From Piliocolobus tephrosceles (lineage: Eukaryota > Chordata > Mammalia > Primates > Cercopithecidae): a stretch of 64,000 nucleotides of DNA. The position numbers and the translations under genes are program-made. Positions 22,337 through 42,281 of this stretch are shown one piece after another (position 1 is the stretch's first letter; each line of letters begins with the position of its first letter). The stretch covers positions 235,948 to 299,947 of the forward strand of contig NC_045440.1 in NCBI RefSeq assembly GCF_002776525.5, in the 5' to 3' direction. The notes beneath the pieces were generated by a model. The model was not told the DNA's origin. It ran no database searches and worked only from the letters and a program-made list of their open reading frames with translations.

Positions 22337-22920
22337 GGGGGCTAAGGCTGCAGGGAGCCCGCTCCATGGGACAGATGGGCCCCTGGTGCCCGTTTATCAG
22401 GAGACTGATGAGACCGAGGCCTGAGAGCCCTTTGGATTTCGTTTTTGTCCTTAATTTAATCATAAGCCAAGAATCTGCTCAACGCCGTTCCATTAGGGGA
22501 AAACACATAACACATCAGAGGCCACAGCAAGGCCGTGATTCCTACTCAAAAAGGAAGGGTCTCCGGGATCTCCTCTGGGTCACTCCAGAGCACACTTGAG
22601 TCAGCACACTCCCACGCAGTGCAGGGCCGCTCCAGCGTTGAGGTACGTCTGGCAGATTGACGTAGGGGAAGATGAAACTCGCCGGTCTTGTTTTGTGGGT
22701 GCACTTAAGTGGTCGAAACTTGAGGAGCAACTGCCGTTATTAGCAGTGAGCGCCAAGACTAGTTTTTGTAAGAGAGAAAGAAAGTTCTCTGGGAAGGTGT
22801 TACTGAGCCTTCACAGTCTCCCCGCCTTTGCACTGTTCCGCTGCTCTTAGCCGCTCTGCTGGCCTATAAAGCACAGTCTTCATTTGTGGCTTCTGGCAAA
22901 ATGTAGGCACTTGACTTTTG
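22337..22920. other. Sequence right of the gap, unrecognised
   Basis: This is moderately GC-rich but not CpG-dense. No CTSB 5'UTR exon that I recognise and no repeat family were seen. Confidence 0.4.
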
Positions 22921-23226
22921 ATTTTTTTTTTTTTTTTCTTTTTGGAGACGGAGTTTTGCTCTTGTTGCCCAAGGCGGAGTGCAATGTCGCGATCTCGGCT
23001 CACTGCAGCCTCCACCTCCTGGTTCAAGCGATTGTCCTGCCTCAGCCTCCTAAGTAGTTGGGATTATAGATGCACGCCACAACGCTCAGCTGATTTTTTG
23101 TATTTTTAGTAGAAATAGGATTTCACCATGTTAGCCAGGCTGGTCTCGAACTCCTGACCTCAGGTGATCCACCTCCTTGGCCTCCCAAAGTGCTGGGATT
23201 ACAGGTGTGAGCCACTGCGCCTGGCC
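22921..23226 (-). mobile_element. Alu, full length
   Basis: Poly-T is followed by GGAGACGGAGTTTTGCTCTTG; it ends GCGCCTGGCC. Confidence 0.95.
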
Positions 23227-23457
23227 AACTTTCCATTCTTTAGAGCTAATGATGAGAGGAGCCAGCAGTATATTCACAGCATCAGTGAATGTGGAAGAGC
23301 AAAAGACTGCATGAGAGATTTGCTAAGAATTCTTTCACTTTTTTTCTCTATCAGCCAGGAGCTAGCAACTTGGCTTATTTGGAAATTTTAGGCGTACATG
23401 TCCTTTACAGATTTAGAGTGCAGTCTGCCTGAGGGCTGTGACCATGTAAGAAAGCTT

Positions 23458-23752
23458 TTTCTTTTTTTTCTTTTCCTGAGAGAGTCTCACTCTGTCACCC
23501 AGGCTGGAGTGCAGTGGTGCAATCTCAGCTCGCTGCAACCTCTGCCTCCTGGGTTCAAGCAATTCTGCCTCAGCCTCCTGAGTAGCTGGGATTACAGGCA
23601 CCACCACCACGCCTGGCTGATTTTTGTATTTTTAGTAGAGACAGGGTTTCGCCATGTTGGCCAGGCTGGTCTTGAACTCCTGACCTTGTGATTCACCTGC
23701 CTCAGCCTCCCAAAGTGCTGGGATCAGAGGCATGAGTCACCATGTCTGGCCT
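23458..23752 (-). mobile_element. Alu, first of two in tandem
   Basis: TTTTCTTTTCCTGAGAGAGTCTCACTCTGTC starts it and CATGTCTGGCC ends it. The next Alu follows without a gap. Confidence 0.93.
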
Positions 23753-24054
23753 CTTTTTTTTTTTTTTTTTGAGACAGAGTCTCGCTCTGTTGCCCGGGTT
23801 GGAGTGCAGTGGTATGATCTCAGCTCACTGCAACCTCCACCTCCTGGATTCAAGTGATTCTCCTGCCTTAGCCTCCCAAGTAGCTGGGATTACAGGCACC
23901 CACCACCATGCCTGGCTAATTTTTGTATTTTTAGTAGAGACAGGAGTTTCGCCATGTTGGTCAGGATGGTCTCGAACTCCTGAGCTCAGGTGATCCACCT
24001 GTCTCGGCCTCCCAAAGTGCTGGGATTACAGGCATGAGCCGCTGTGCCCGGGCG
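23753..24054 (-). mobile_element. Alu, second of two in tandem
   Basis: Poly-T is followed by GAGACAGAGTCTCGCTCTG; it ends GCTGTGCCCGGGC. It was probably inserted into the A-tail of the neighbour. Confidence 0.93.
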
Positions 24055-24056
24055 GA

Positions 24057-24975
24057 AAGCTTTCTTTTTCCAGCTTGGTGGCAGCCCAAAACTGATTCTT
24101 TAAGGATGTCAGGACTTAACACCTCCTGTGACTTAGCAGCACCTCCTCTCCTTTGACTTTTCATTCCACCTCCTTCCAGGATCTCAAGGTCCCTGTTTGT
24201 CCTGGGAGCGGCTTCAGGGTAGTCTGGGGTGCTGTTAAGGTGCTCTGGTTGATAGAGTCTCCTGGCCACGTGCTCTTTTTGGCACGTGATAACATTCTAC
24301 AGATCTAGAGTGGAGCATCCTTTCACATAAGCACTCCGCAGGTGTGGAGAGAGGATACGAGGAGCACCCTTTTCTTTTTCTTTTTTTTTTTTAACCCAAA
24401 GATTAACTTGGAAAAGGGGCAGAGGGGTGCAGTGGAACCCAGGTCTGCCCAAGCAGCCCAGCTGACCAAAGTCTAGAGATGCATCTGCTTGCAGTTGTTC
24501 TTCCACCCGACCGCATCCTGGAAAGGGCTCTTGTGGCACGCCAGAGTTCACATCCCTCCCTCATGAAATAGGACTTTGTGTTCATCATCTCTTGTAAGAA
24601 GCAGAGCAGAAAGCACAGAATTAAGAAATAAAAGGGAAGTGTGTGCCTATACAAAGGGAAGTGAAAGCGAGTTGCTGTCCCACGCAAAGACCCTGGAACC
24701 TGTCAGCAGCCCCGCTTGTCATTTTCACCATTCGCATTTGTCCAGAGTGAGATTTGCGTTGTTGTGGAGAGAAAGGTGCGTGTTGCACGATGGAGGAGTG
24801 GGGCTGTCACTGATCTCAGGACCTCTGTGCCTGGCTTCACACTTTTTGGGTTCTCAGCAGTCTTGGGACCCTCAAGAGTGGAAGCATTTTTGGATATTAA
24901 ATGCTGGGGTTGATTGAAGTTAAGAGCTTGTTTTACTGGCCCTGCAGCACCTGGTTTGCGTATAGGTGGGCAGCG
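24057..24975. other. Intergenic sequence upstream of CTSB
   Basis: There is a T-rich stretch at 24369-24391. Otherwise I recognise no gene, CpG island or repeat here. Confidence 0.4.
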
Positions 24976-25119
24976 CGGGGAAGGACCTGTGAGTGGCCAG
25001 CCTGGTTCAGGTGAGGGAGGTGGAGTGGGGCTTCTCTGCTTCTCCTGGTTCCCTGGAAGCCTCCAAGGCTGATGAGCATCGCTGCTGCCTCTGCCCGCCT
25101 GCGTGCTGGGCGGGTTTTC
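24976..25119 (+). repeat. Copy B of the exact 144-bp direct repeat
   Basis: It is identical to 22185-22328. Here it is followed by a 12-bp tandem duplication (GACGGGTTTTC repeated) and then a 5'-truncated Alu. Confidence 0.95.
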
Positions 25120-25133
25120 TGACGGGTTTTCAA

Positions 25134-25425
25134 CTGCTCACACCTATAATCCCAACACTTTGGGAGGTCAAGGCAGGCAGATCACTTGAGTCCAGGAGTT
25201 TGAGAACAGCCTGGGCAACATAGCAAAAACCCCATCTCTACAAAAAATATAAAAGTTAGCTGGGTGTAGTGGTGCGTGCCTGTAGTCCCAGTTACTTAGG
25301 AGGCTGAGGGGAGCAGATCTCTTGAGCCCTGGAGGCAGAGGCTGCAGTGAGCCGTGATCGTGCCACTGCACTCCAGCCTGGGCAACAGAGTGAGATCCTG
25401 TCTCAAAACAATAACAAATAAACAA
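25134..25425 (+). mobile_element. Alu, slightly 5'-truncated
   Basis: It starts inside the left arm at GCTCACACCTATAATCCC and ends TCTCAAAACAATAACAAATA. Confidence 0.92.
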
Positions 25426-25539
25426 ATGAACTTTCTTTTCATTTAGACTCTTCTCGGCGTTGGGGACCTATTGGAATCGGTTTAGTGTGAACTGAGGGCT
25501 AGAAGAGAGGGAGGGAACAGAGCCCACTGGAGCAACTGC

Positions 25540-25770
25540 CCTTCCTACCTTATCACTGCACACCAGGCGCGTGCTGGCGCTTCAGTCCTCAGTTCATTCT
25601 TGACAGCCACCTGAGACATGGTGGTTACTAGCTCCATTTTACAGGTGGTGAAACTGAGGCTTGGGGAAGGTCAGACCCCAAGGGTGCCATGTAGTCAGTG
25701 GCAGAGCCAGATCCAAATGCAGGTCTCCTGACTCCAGGTGCAGGGCTCATTTTATCAGCCAGTTGCAGCA
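25540..25770 (+). mobile_element. MIR remnant
   Basis: 'actagctccattttacaggtggtgaaactgaggcttggggaaggtcag' is the MIR core. Confidence 0.7.
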
Positions 25771-26392
25771 GGCTGGTGGCCCCTTGAACCCCAGCCTGGA
25801 TGCCATGTGGGAGGAGCAGAGAAGCCAGGAACACCACGGCCCTGGGCCAAAGTGCGGGGCTGAAAGAACTTCCCAGCGCTCAGCCTGGGACTAGTGGAAT
25901 GGGCTGGACCCTGCGGCTGGTGGTGGTGGCCCCAGGGAGCCTGGGAATGAGTAGGGAGCACAGGCAGGTGTGGGAGGGCCTGGGAACCATGAAAGGAAGG
26001 GTGGGTTCAGGGAAGTTGCCCACTAGTGAAGTGGCGAGGGGGCCCTGTGGGACTCCAGCGAATAGCCGTGGCAGGTTGTCCTCCAGGAGCTGAGAGCCAT
26101 CGGGCATGGCGGCTGCCTGCGTTCTCAGCCACCACAGAAACCAAAGAAATCTTGGTTTAAAAATTCAAGTTGCCATAGAAACGCTCCCATCCTCGACTTA
26201 GCTTATTATTTAAAATAACATCTCTACAGCACAAAAGCCCCCGGGGACATCCGAGGACACTCCTGTCTGCCCACGACACACGCTCACCTCACAGCGTGGG
26301 GGCTGTATGGGTCACTGACACGCAGGACCACGTGAGATGCTGCCTACCCACGAGTCGCGGAAAAGGGGAAGGTTATTAAGAAAGTCACTAAG

Positions 26393-26672
26393 GGCCAGGT
26401 CCAGTGGCTCGTGCCTGTAATCCCAGCACTTTGGGAAGCTGAGACAGTCAGATCCCTTGAGGCCAGGAGTTCGAGACCGGCCTGGCCAACATAGCGAAAC
26501 CCCGACTATACTAAAAACACCAGACGTGGTAGCGCAGGCGTGTAATCCCTGCTACTCAGGAGGCTGAGGCACAACAGTCACTTGAACCTGGGAGGTGGAG
26601 GTTTCAGTGAGCCAGGATTGCGCCTCTGCACTCCATCCAGCTTGGGCCACAGAGCGAGACTCCTGACTCAAA
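26393..26672 (+). mobile_element. Alu, old
   Basis: It runs from GGGCCAGGTCCAGTGGCTCG to GAGCGAGACTCCTGACTCAA, with an internal deletion in the A-rich linker. Confidence 0.9.
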
Positions 26673-27099
26673 GTCACTAGGGAGGAAGCCTCATTGGTGG
26701 GAAGGAAGTGCTGTGAGGAATCATTAAACCAAATGTCCTTTTATCAGTTTGGTGGCTCAGGGCCTTTAAGTAACACCGCCAACTATTTTTCCTAGAAGCA
26801 ACGAAACAGAAATAATAGGAATATAGTCCCTTTTTTTTTGTTTTCTTAAAAGTAAGAGTATGTTGTGAAAAAAAAGTCTTCCCGCTGTAGTGACCGACAA
26901 CTGTACATCGTCCTCGGCATTTCGCGTGCAGTAGCAGGAGCGTGCTTGCATGTGTAGATTGCTGAGGGTCAGATGCTTATGGTCCTCGGTCACCCACAGC
27001 TTTGCTTTTTCACCACTTAACACTGGGACTCGGGGCATTTTTACTTTGTTAGTACAATAGAATTTACTTCAACTAGTTGCTTTTTTATTTTTATTTTAT

Positions 27100-27403
27100 T
27101 TATTTGTTTTATTATTATTTTTAGACGAAGTCTCTATCTGTCGCCCAGGCTGGAGTGCAGTGGCGCAATCTAAGCTCAGTGCAACCTCCACCTCCTGGGC
27201 TCAAGCAATTCTACTGCCTCAGCCTCCCAGGTAGCTGGAATTACAGGTGTGAGCCACCACGCCTGGCTCATTTTTGTATTTTTAGTAGAGACGGGGTTTC
27301 ACCATGTTGACCAGGGTGGTCTTGAACTCCTGACCTCAGATGATCCGCCCACCTTGGCCTCCCAAAGTGCTGGGATTACAGGCATGAGCCACCGCGTCCG
27401 GCC
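27100..27403 (-). mobile_element. Alu, first of two in tandem
   Basis: A T-rich head is followed by TTAGACGAAGTCTCTATCTGTCGCCC; it ends CGCGTCCGGCC. Confidence 0.93.
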
Positions 27404-27671
27404 TAGTTTTATTTTTATTTTAATTTTTGAGACGGGAGTTTTGCTCTTGTTGCCCAGGCTGGAGTGCAATAGTGCGATCTCGGCTCGCTGCAACCTTTGC
27501 CTCCTGAGTTCAAGCAATTCTCCCGCCTCAGCCTCCCGAGTAGCTGGGATTGCAGGCATGTGCCACCACGCCTGGCTGATGCTTTTGTATTTAGTAGAGA
27601 CAGGGTTTCACCATGTGAGTCAGGCTGATCTTGAACTCCTGACCTCGGGTGGTACGCCATTGTGCCTGGCC
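27404..27671 (-). mobile_element. Alu, second of two in tandem
   Basis: TTTTGAGACGGGAGTTTTGCTC starts it; it ends CATTGTGCCTGGCC, with a small 3'-side deletion. Confidence 0.93.
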
Positions 27672-28040
27672 AACTAGTTGCTTTTTTAATGGTTGCTTCA
27701 TATTCTATTTAACCACTTACTATAATTTAACAATTACTGTGTTACTAGATACTTGCTTCATTTCTGGACTTTTGCTAATGCAAAAATTATTTAGCGAGCA
27801 CTCGTGTGCATGTATCTTTGCATTTTGTGGGATACATTTCTAAAGGTCAGGTTGCCTAGTCCCAGGACATGCAGATTTAGAAACTGGTGGGCGTTGCTGT
27901 AGATCAAGGAAAGGAAGCCTGAAGTATATGTTAGTACTGCTTTGTCAGTTTTTGTTTTAAAGAGACTTTTCAGTTTAATGCAAGCATTTTCCTCTTAAGG
28001 CTATGTTTTCTGTCAATCCTAGGCTTTCCTCCAGCATTAC

Positions 28041-28185
28041 TTTTAAAAAAAAACTTTATTTTCTTTAGAGATGGGGGTCTCACTATGTTGTCAAGGCTGG
28101 TCTTGAACTCCTGACCTCAAGTGATCCACTTGCCTTGGCCTCCCAAAGTACTGGGGTTATAGGTGTGAGCCACCGCACCCAGCCC
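28041..28185 (-). mobile_element. Partial Alu (one arm)
   Basis: Only 'gagatgggggtctcactatgttgtcaaggctgg...gcacccagccc' is present. Confidence 0.85.
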
Positions 28186-28241
28186 GTTTTTAAAAGGGCA
28201 TTGATTTTTTTCATAAAACCTTTATAATTAGGATCTGTGGG

Positions 28242-28518
28242 CCGGGCACAGTGGCTCACACCTGTAATCCCTGCACTTTGGAAGGCCGAGGTGGGTGGAT
28301 CGTGAGGTCAGGCATTCGAGACCAGCCTGGCCAAAATGGTGAAATCTTGTCGCTAAAAATACAAAAATTAGCCGGGCATGGTGGCACGTGCCTATAATCC
28401 CAGCTGCTCAGGAAGCTGAGGCAGGAGAATCGCTTGAACGCAGGAGGCGGAGGTTGCAGTGAGCCAAGATCATGCCATTGCACTCCAGCCTGGGCGACAG
28501 AGCAAGACTCCATCTCAG
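28242..28518 (+). mobile_element. Alu
   Basis: It runs from GGGCCGGGCACAGTGGCTCAC to GACTCCATCTCAG, with little A-tail left. Confidence 0.93.
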
Positions 28519-28766
28519 AAGCCTGTGTTGCATGTGGTACTTTTTGTGTGTGAGGAGTCCAGTGTGAAGATTCAGCTTTCAGGCAGCCACTTATACAAGC
28601 ACTGTCCTGTTTCCTCTCTGGCCCCACCTAGATACGCTGATTCCTCCGTGGAGGAGGTGCTTCCGAGTGGTCTGTTGGGTCCTCTGCTGATGGGCATCAC
28701 CCAGCGTTTTATGGTACATTTGCTGCCCCAGAGGGCCGGGCTCCCATCAGAGCTATTTTCCACTGG

Positions 28767-29062
28767 CTGGGTGCGGTGGCTTACCCTTGTAATCCCAGCA
28801 CTTTGGGAGGCCAAGGCCGGCGGATCACCTGAGGTCATGAGTTCGAGACCAGCCTGGCTAACATGGCAAAACCCCATTTCTACTAAAAATACAAAAATTA
28901 GGTGCATGTGGTGGCGCACACATGTAATCCCAGCTGCCTGGGAGGCTAAGACATGAGAATTGTTTGAACCTGGGAGGCAGAGGCTGCAGTGAGCCAAGAT
29001 CGTGCCACTGCACCCCAGACTGGGTGACAGAACAAGACCGTGTCTCAAAAAAAAAAAAAAAA
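28767..29062 (+). mobile_element. Alu, full length
   Basis: It runs from TGGCTGGGTGCGGTGGCTTAC to a 17-A tail. Confidence 0.95.
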
Positions 29063-30096
29063 CAGAACTTTTTTCCAGAGCCGTCTTGCTGTCCTCATGT
29101 GTTTATTCTCCCAGATGAATTGTTGCTTAAGCAACAATGCAGTTTCAATTGTTCTTCAGATAGAATCCACTATGTTCCAGTCAGTTTGTTAAGCACTAAC
29201 ACCAGTCCTGTGACTTTCATGTTGACCCGTGCGTGACCTGTGGGAGGGAGAGCACCTCACCCACCCACGGAAGCCCCTGGAGTGAGGGACAGGAGCCCCT
29301 GCCTCACCCGTCTCCCACGCTGCGGTTCTCCCCAGCCCTGGGTGCAGGCGCCCAGGAGACATGTATTGCTTTTGTCGAGCTACTTGCTTAGGAGGGTGAC
29401 TCAGAGTTCAAGCTGGAAAGCACTGGCTTGTGACTCATGAGCCAGTCCCAGATCAAAAGGCTGAGGCATCAAGGTGAGAATTTTCCTTCCCAGAAGCCTC
29501 ATCTCTGCAGCCGGAAGCAGAGCCCTTGGCTGACTGGAAAAACCAGAGAGGCCCCGGGAGTGGGTGGATGGCCAGCCCAGCCCCACCTCTCAGCCTCCAC
29601 CTCCACCAGCCCACGCCAAGCTTGTTTGTCTGTGTCCTGTGAAAACTAGGACTCCTGTCTTTTCTTACATTTCTTTTCTAACTTTTCTTATATTTCCCTG
29701 TCCCATGGGTGTTCCACTTAGGGCGTAATGACACAGGCTCTTCACTGTTTCATGTCACTTACTTGGGCAAGTCTCTCAAGCTGTTCTACAAACCCATGCA
29801 AAGGCCGTTTAAAAATAGTAGAGCAGGCCCTGGGCTCGGTCTAGTCCAGCCCAGCCCCTTGGCTTTCTCTCCTGGCTCTGGCCGCCTGGTCCCCGGGGAC
29901 ACACACGAGGTCATGGCATGCTGCAGGCACCAGGGCAGGGAGGCGGGGAGCCCATGGGCACCTCCGCTCCTCCGAGTTCTCCGCCTGGGCCAGGACGAGC
30001 ACGGGGGTCTACGGATGCCTGAGACGGTGCCCGTGTGTGTGTGAGCCTCTGACCCACATAACAGAGAAGTGTCCTGATGCCCTCTGTCCTCTCCAG
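29063..30096. other. Non-coding sequence immediately 5' of the CTSB start exon
   Basis: This is presumably the last part of the CTSB 5' intron, since 30091-30096 reads as a splice acceptor (CTCCAG). No CpG island or first exon is visible. Confidence 0.5.
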
Positions 30097-30121
30097 GTGG
30101 ATCTAGGATCCGGCTTCCAAC
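30097..30121 (+). other. CTSB: CTSB 5'UTR part of the start exon
   Basis: This follows the acceptor CTCTCCAG and reads GTGGATCTAGGATCCGGCTT before the ATG, as in human CTSB mRNA. The upstream 5' exons and promoter are not visible in the window. Confidence 0.85.
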
Positions 30122-38541
<8,420 letters not shown>

Positions 38542-39395
38542 TCTGCTGTGGGCCTGTCCTGCCAGCCTGGGGGAGTTTTCCCTGAATACAGTCAGGGACG
38601 GGGTTAGAAATGCCTTTTATTCTTTGAGTTCACGTAAGATACAAGTTTTAGACAGGGCTTGAAGGACTGGATTGGCCAAACCTCACATCAGCCATCAGAG
38701 CTGTCTTCCAAGGAGACACATCCCAAATCCTGGCTACATCGCAGCCTGTGGTTACAGTGCAGACAGTAGGCCATGGGAGCCACTGCTGCCAGCAGAGAGC
38801 GTCCTCCCCTGTAGACCAGCGCCACAGGGAGTGCCTGCTGCCCCAGCTGACTGTGGCCCCCTCCCCGATCCATCCATCTCCAGGGAGCAAGACAGAGACC
38901 CAGGAATGGAAAGCGGAGTTCCTAACAGGATGAAAGTCCCCCCATTAGTTGCCCCCAGTACCTCTAAGCAAGTAGCTTTCCACATTTGCTACAAGATCAG
39001 AGGAGAGATGGTGTTGGGAGCCCTTTGGAGAACGCCACATTCTCCCAGACCCCCTGCATCTATCGAGTTTGCAATGTCACAACCTCTCTGAACTTGTGCT
39101 CAGCATGATTCTTTTTTAATAGAAGTCTTCTCTTTTGTGCACTCTGCGAATCACGTGGGTGAGTGAGTCGAACAGCTGGGAGCACCTGTGCTAGTTTTAC
39201 AGCTTGCCTCCGATGCTGCGGCTCAAAACGAAACCAAGTGGTGATGACTTGTTTCTGACCCACTGATCTCTACTACCACAAGGAAACTAGTTTAGGAGAA
39301 ACCAGCTTTTACTGTTTTTTAAGAATTACTGCTTCACCCTGTCAAGTTAACAAGGAATGCCTGTGCCAATAAAAGGTTTCTCCTTCAACTTGACT
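38542..39395 (+). other. CTSB: CTSB 3'UTR (short form)
   Basis: This is transcribed sequence after the stop codon and leads to the poly(A) signal at 39368. No ORF of coding character continues. The sequence reads as CTSB 3'UTR. Confidence 0.75.
39368..39373 (+). terminator. CTSB: Poly(A) signal of CTSB (proximal)
   Basis: AATAAA lies about 830 bp after the stop in GTGCCAATAAAAGGTTTCTCC, followed by a T/GT-rich segment. Confidence 0.7.
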
Positions 39396-39644
39396 CTGAT
39401 GGGATCTCAGAGCTCATTTGTCACTGCCTATAGACTTGTGGCTGCTGTCTATCCTCATCCCTGCAGAGAATAATTACGTCCTGGAACTGCATGTTCTTGT
39501 GACTCTTGGGACCTCATCTTAACTTCTCGCTGTCCCAGCCATGTTTTCGACCATGGCATCCCTCCTAGTTCCCCGTCATCCTCATCAACCTTCTCTGTCA
39601 GTCCTTGGTAAGCTTGCCCTTGCTTAAGAACTGACAACACAGCT

Positions 39645-39949
39645 GTGCTCTATTTTTTTGTTGTTGAGACAGAATCTCTCTGTCACCCAGGCTGGAGTGC
39701 AGTGGCGCCATCTTGGCTCACTGCAACCTGCGGCCTCCTAGGTTCAAGCGATTCTCCTGCTTCAGCCTCCCGAGTAGCTGGGATTACAGGCACTTACCAC
39801 CATGCCTGGCTACTTTTTGTATTTTTAAGTAGATATGATACTTCACCATGTTGGCCAGGCTTGTTTCAAACTCCTGGCCTCAGGTGGTCCACCTGCCTCA
39901 GCCTCCCAAAGTGTTGGGATTACAGGCGTGAGCCACCGTGCCTGGCCTC
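39645..39949 (-). mobile_element. Alu downstream of, or within, a long CTSB 3'UTR
   Basis: TTTTTTGTTGTTGAGACAGAATCTCTCTG starts it; it ends CCGTGCCTGGCC. If the distal poly(A) site at 40516 is used, this Alu is part of the mRNA. Confidence 0.95.
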
Positions 39950-40921
39950 TCTTTTTTATCAGCCACAAATCCAGCAGCAGCCTGAGGATTCAGCTCATAA
40001 AATAGGCCTGGTGTCTTGGTGATCTCACATAACCAAGATGCCATCCCGTGGAGAGCCACATCTCCCTGGATGCCCTCCAGTCTTGGTTTGGGCTGGCGTC
40101 AGAGCCTGTATACAGTATTTTGAATTTGTATGCCACTGGTTTGCATTGCTGGTCAAGAACTCGAGTGCTTTTCATAGCCCTGGTTTAGAATCATGTTACA
40201 GCAGTTCCTGGTGTAGAGGAAACTAGAAGACCCCGCAATCATTCCACTGCCCTGCCAAGGTACACCTCAGTACTCCCCTTCCCAACTGAGGTTGTGTGGG
40301 GCTAGCTCTTTCCAGAAGCACTGAAGTTTGGTTTCTGATGTGACTCAGAAGTTAGGAACCAGAAGCTGCATCAAATAAGCTCTGAAAATCTGAGGAGCAT
40401 TGTAGGAAAGGTTACGCTCATCATGGCACTTAAGAGATGCTTAACAAAGGTTACCAAAGCCACAATTCATAAACACTCACTCATCCGGTTTCAACTAGAG
40501 TATATTCATAACCTCAATAAAGATTTACCTGCTCCCAAACTGAGTTGAATCATTCCACGCGCACTGTCTCCCTCACCTCCATCGTATCCCCACCTGCAGC
40601 TCCCTCCCTGCCTCTGCATGGAGCCAGCGGGGATGGGCTAGTGACAGAAGGAATTGTGGGGCATCTCGACATCGGCTTAAGGCTTTGTTAGAAACACCTG
40701 CCTTGCAGTGTTTGTGACTGGGACAGAGCTCAGTGCTTTAATGCACCTCAGATCACCCCAATGATCATCACTGTCACCTCAGTTGAGTCGTTTCTCCTGG
40801 ATTCTTGTCCAAGTGACATGACAGGTAGAGGTGACAATGCCTTTTCAGTCTTGACCTAGACTCTCCGGAGAGTCACTCCAGAACAGAAATTAGAGTCTAG
40901 GTAGGCAGTCCAACCTTTGCC
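39950..40921 (+). other. Possible long-form CTSB 3'UTR and intergenic DNA
   Basis: No gene is seen. A second AATAAA at 40516-40521 would end a longer CTSB mRNA. The remainder is unrecognised unique sequence. Confidence 0.45.
40516..40521 (+). terminator. CTSB: Possible distal CTSB poly(A) signal
   Basis: AATAAA in AACCTCAATAAAGATTTACC. CTSB is known for messages of more than one 3' length; assignment of this site is inference. Confidence 0.4.
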
Positions 40922-41215
40922 TTTTAAAAAAACTTTTTTGAGATGGAGTCTCACTCTGTCACCCAGGCTGGAGTGCAGTGGCGTGCTCTTGGCTCACTGC
41001 AACCTCCGCCTCCTGGGTTCAAGCGATTCTCCTGCCTCAGCCTCCCGAGTAGCTGGGATTACAGGCACCCACCACCACACCTGGCTAATTTTTGTAGTTT
41101 TAGTAGACAGGGTTTTGCCATGTTGGCCAGGCTGGTCTCGAACTGACTTCAAGTGATCCACTTGCCTTGGCCTCCCAAAGTGCTAGAATTATAGGCGTGA
41201 GCTACCATGCCCGGC
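40922..41215 (-). mobile_element. Alu between CTSB and FDFT1
   Basis: TTTTTTGAGATGGAGTCTCACTC starts it; it ends CATGCCCGGC. Confidence 0.95.
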
Positions 41216-41249
41216 TGCCACTCTTTAAAGAAAGCAGTAATTTGCCCTC

Positions 41250-41560
41250 TTTAATGTGCCTCAGCCATGCTCAAGTGGTCCACAGACCAGGAGCACGGCC
41301 GTCACCTGAGAGCCTGTTAGGAAATGCGCTCCTCAGAGTGTGAGAAGGCCGGACCTCTGAACCAGCATTTGCATCTCCCAAGACCCCAGGTGTTTCCCAG
41401 GTACATTGAAGCTCAGAATGCCTTTCCAACTGCTCCCTGATTAGAAAACTGCCTGAGTATTTGGAAATGCAAGCTCTCGGGCGCCCCACCAGACCTACTG
41501 TGTCAGTCTTTTGGTCCTAGCAATCAGGCAATTCTGATATAAAGTCTGAGAACCACAGCC
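41250..41560 (-). mobile_element. MER5-like hAT DNA-transposon remnant
   Basis: 'gtggtccacagaccaggagcacggccgtcacctgagagcctgttaggaaatgc...' and a closing '...tgatataaagtctgagaaccacagcc' follow a MER5/MER58-type pattern. The family was not confirmed. Confidence 0.5.
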
Positions 41561-41888
41561 TTAGAACTCTCTTTCCAAAACTGCTAATAACCTAGAATGC
41601 TTGTTAACATGCTTGACTCGCCCTCTTCCTCCTATACACACCCAAGCCCCTGGGAAATGGCTCAGTAGACGGAAGAAGGGACCCTCCCCGCACTTGGCCA
41701 CAGGCATCCAGAAGTTCCCATATGCAGAAGTCAAACTCTTGTTCCCAACCATTGTCATTGTTTATGGTCCTAGATTCAGACAGGTCAGAGGCTCCTCTGA
41801 GGAAAACTTAAAATATTCCACCGTTAGGTAGGATCCAAGTAGACTGTATGCCAGAGATGCTATAAAATTATATCAGAAGTGGGGAGTA
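41561..41888. other. Intergenic unique sequence
   Basis: No recognised feature lies between the MER-like remnant and the AluY. Confidence 0.4.
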
Positions 41889-42193
41889 GCCGGGTGCGGT
41901 GGCTCAAGCCTGTAATCCCAGCACTTTGGGAGGCCGAGACGGGCGGATCACGAGGTCAGGAGATTGAGACCATCCTGGCTAACACGGTGAAACCCCGTCT
42001 CTACTAAAAATACAAAAAAAACTAGCCGGGCGAGGTGGCGGCGCCTGTAGTCCCAGCTACTCGGGAGGCTGAGGCAGGAGAATGGCGTGAACCCGGGAGG
42101 CGGAGCTTGCAGTGAGCTGAGATCCGGCCACTGCACTCCAGCCCGGGCGACAGAGCTAGACTCCATCCCAAAAAAAAAAAAAAAAAAAAAAAG
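41889..42193 (+). mobile_element. AluY, young cercopithecoid YR-type
   Basis: It has GCCGGGTGCGGTGGCTCAAG, GAGACGGGCGGATCACGAGG, AACTAGCCGGGCGAGGTGGC, GATCCGGCCACTGCACTCC and a long pure A tail. A likely target duplication AGAAGTGGGGAGTAG lies on both sides (41874-41888 and 42193-42207). Confidence 0.93.
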
Positions 42194-42281
42194 AAGTGGG
42201 GAGTAGAGGGTAGTGTTTAAGCTAGAGTTAGCAAACGGAAATACAAGATGGCCAGCTACTTTCGAATTTTCGAATACACAG

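Noticed and set aside
22185..22400. GC-rich start of the post-gap sequence as the CTSB promoter or first exon
   Set aside because: It is not CpG-dense and does not resemble the CTSB first exon as I remember it. It is also duplicated 2.8 kb away.
27249..27677. 142-codon ORF and many similar ORFs ending in FVFLVETGFHHVGQAGLELL-type text
   Set aside because: This is the standard translation of antisense Alu sequence.
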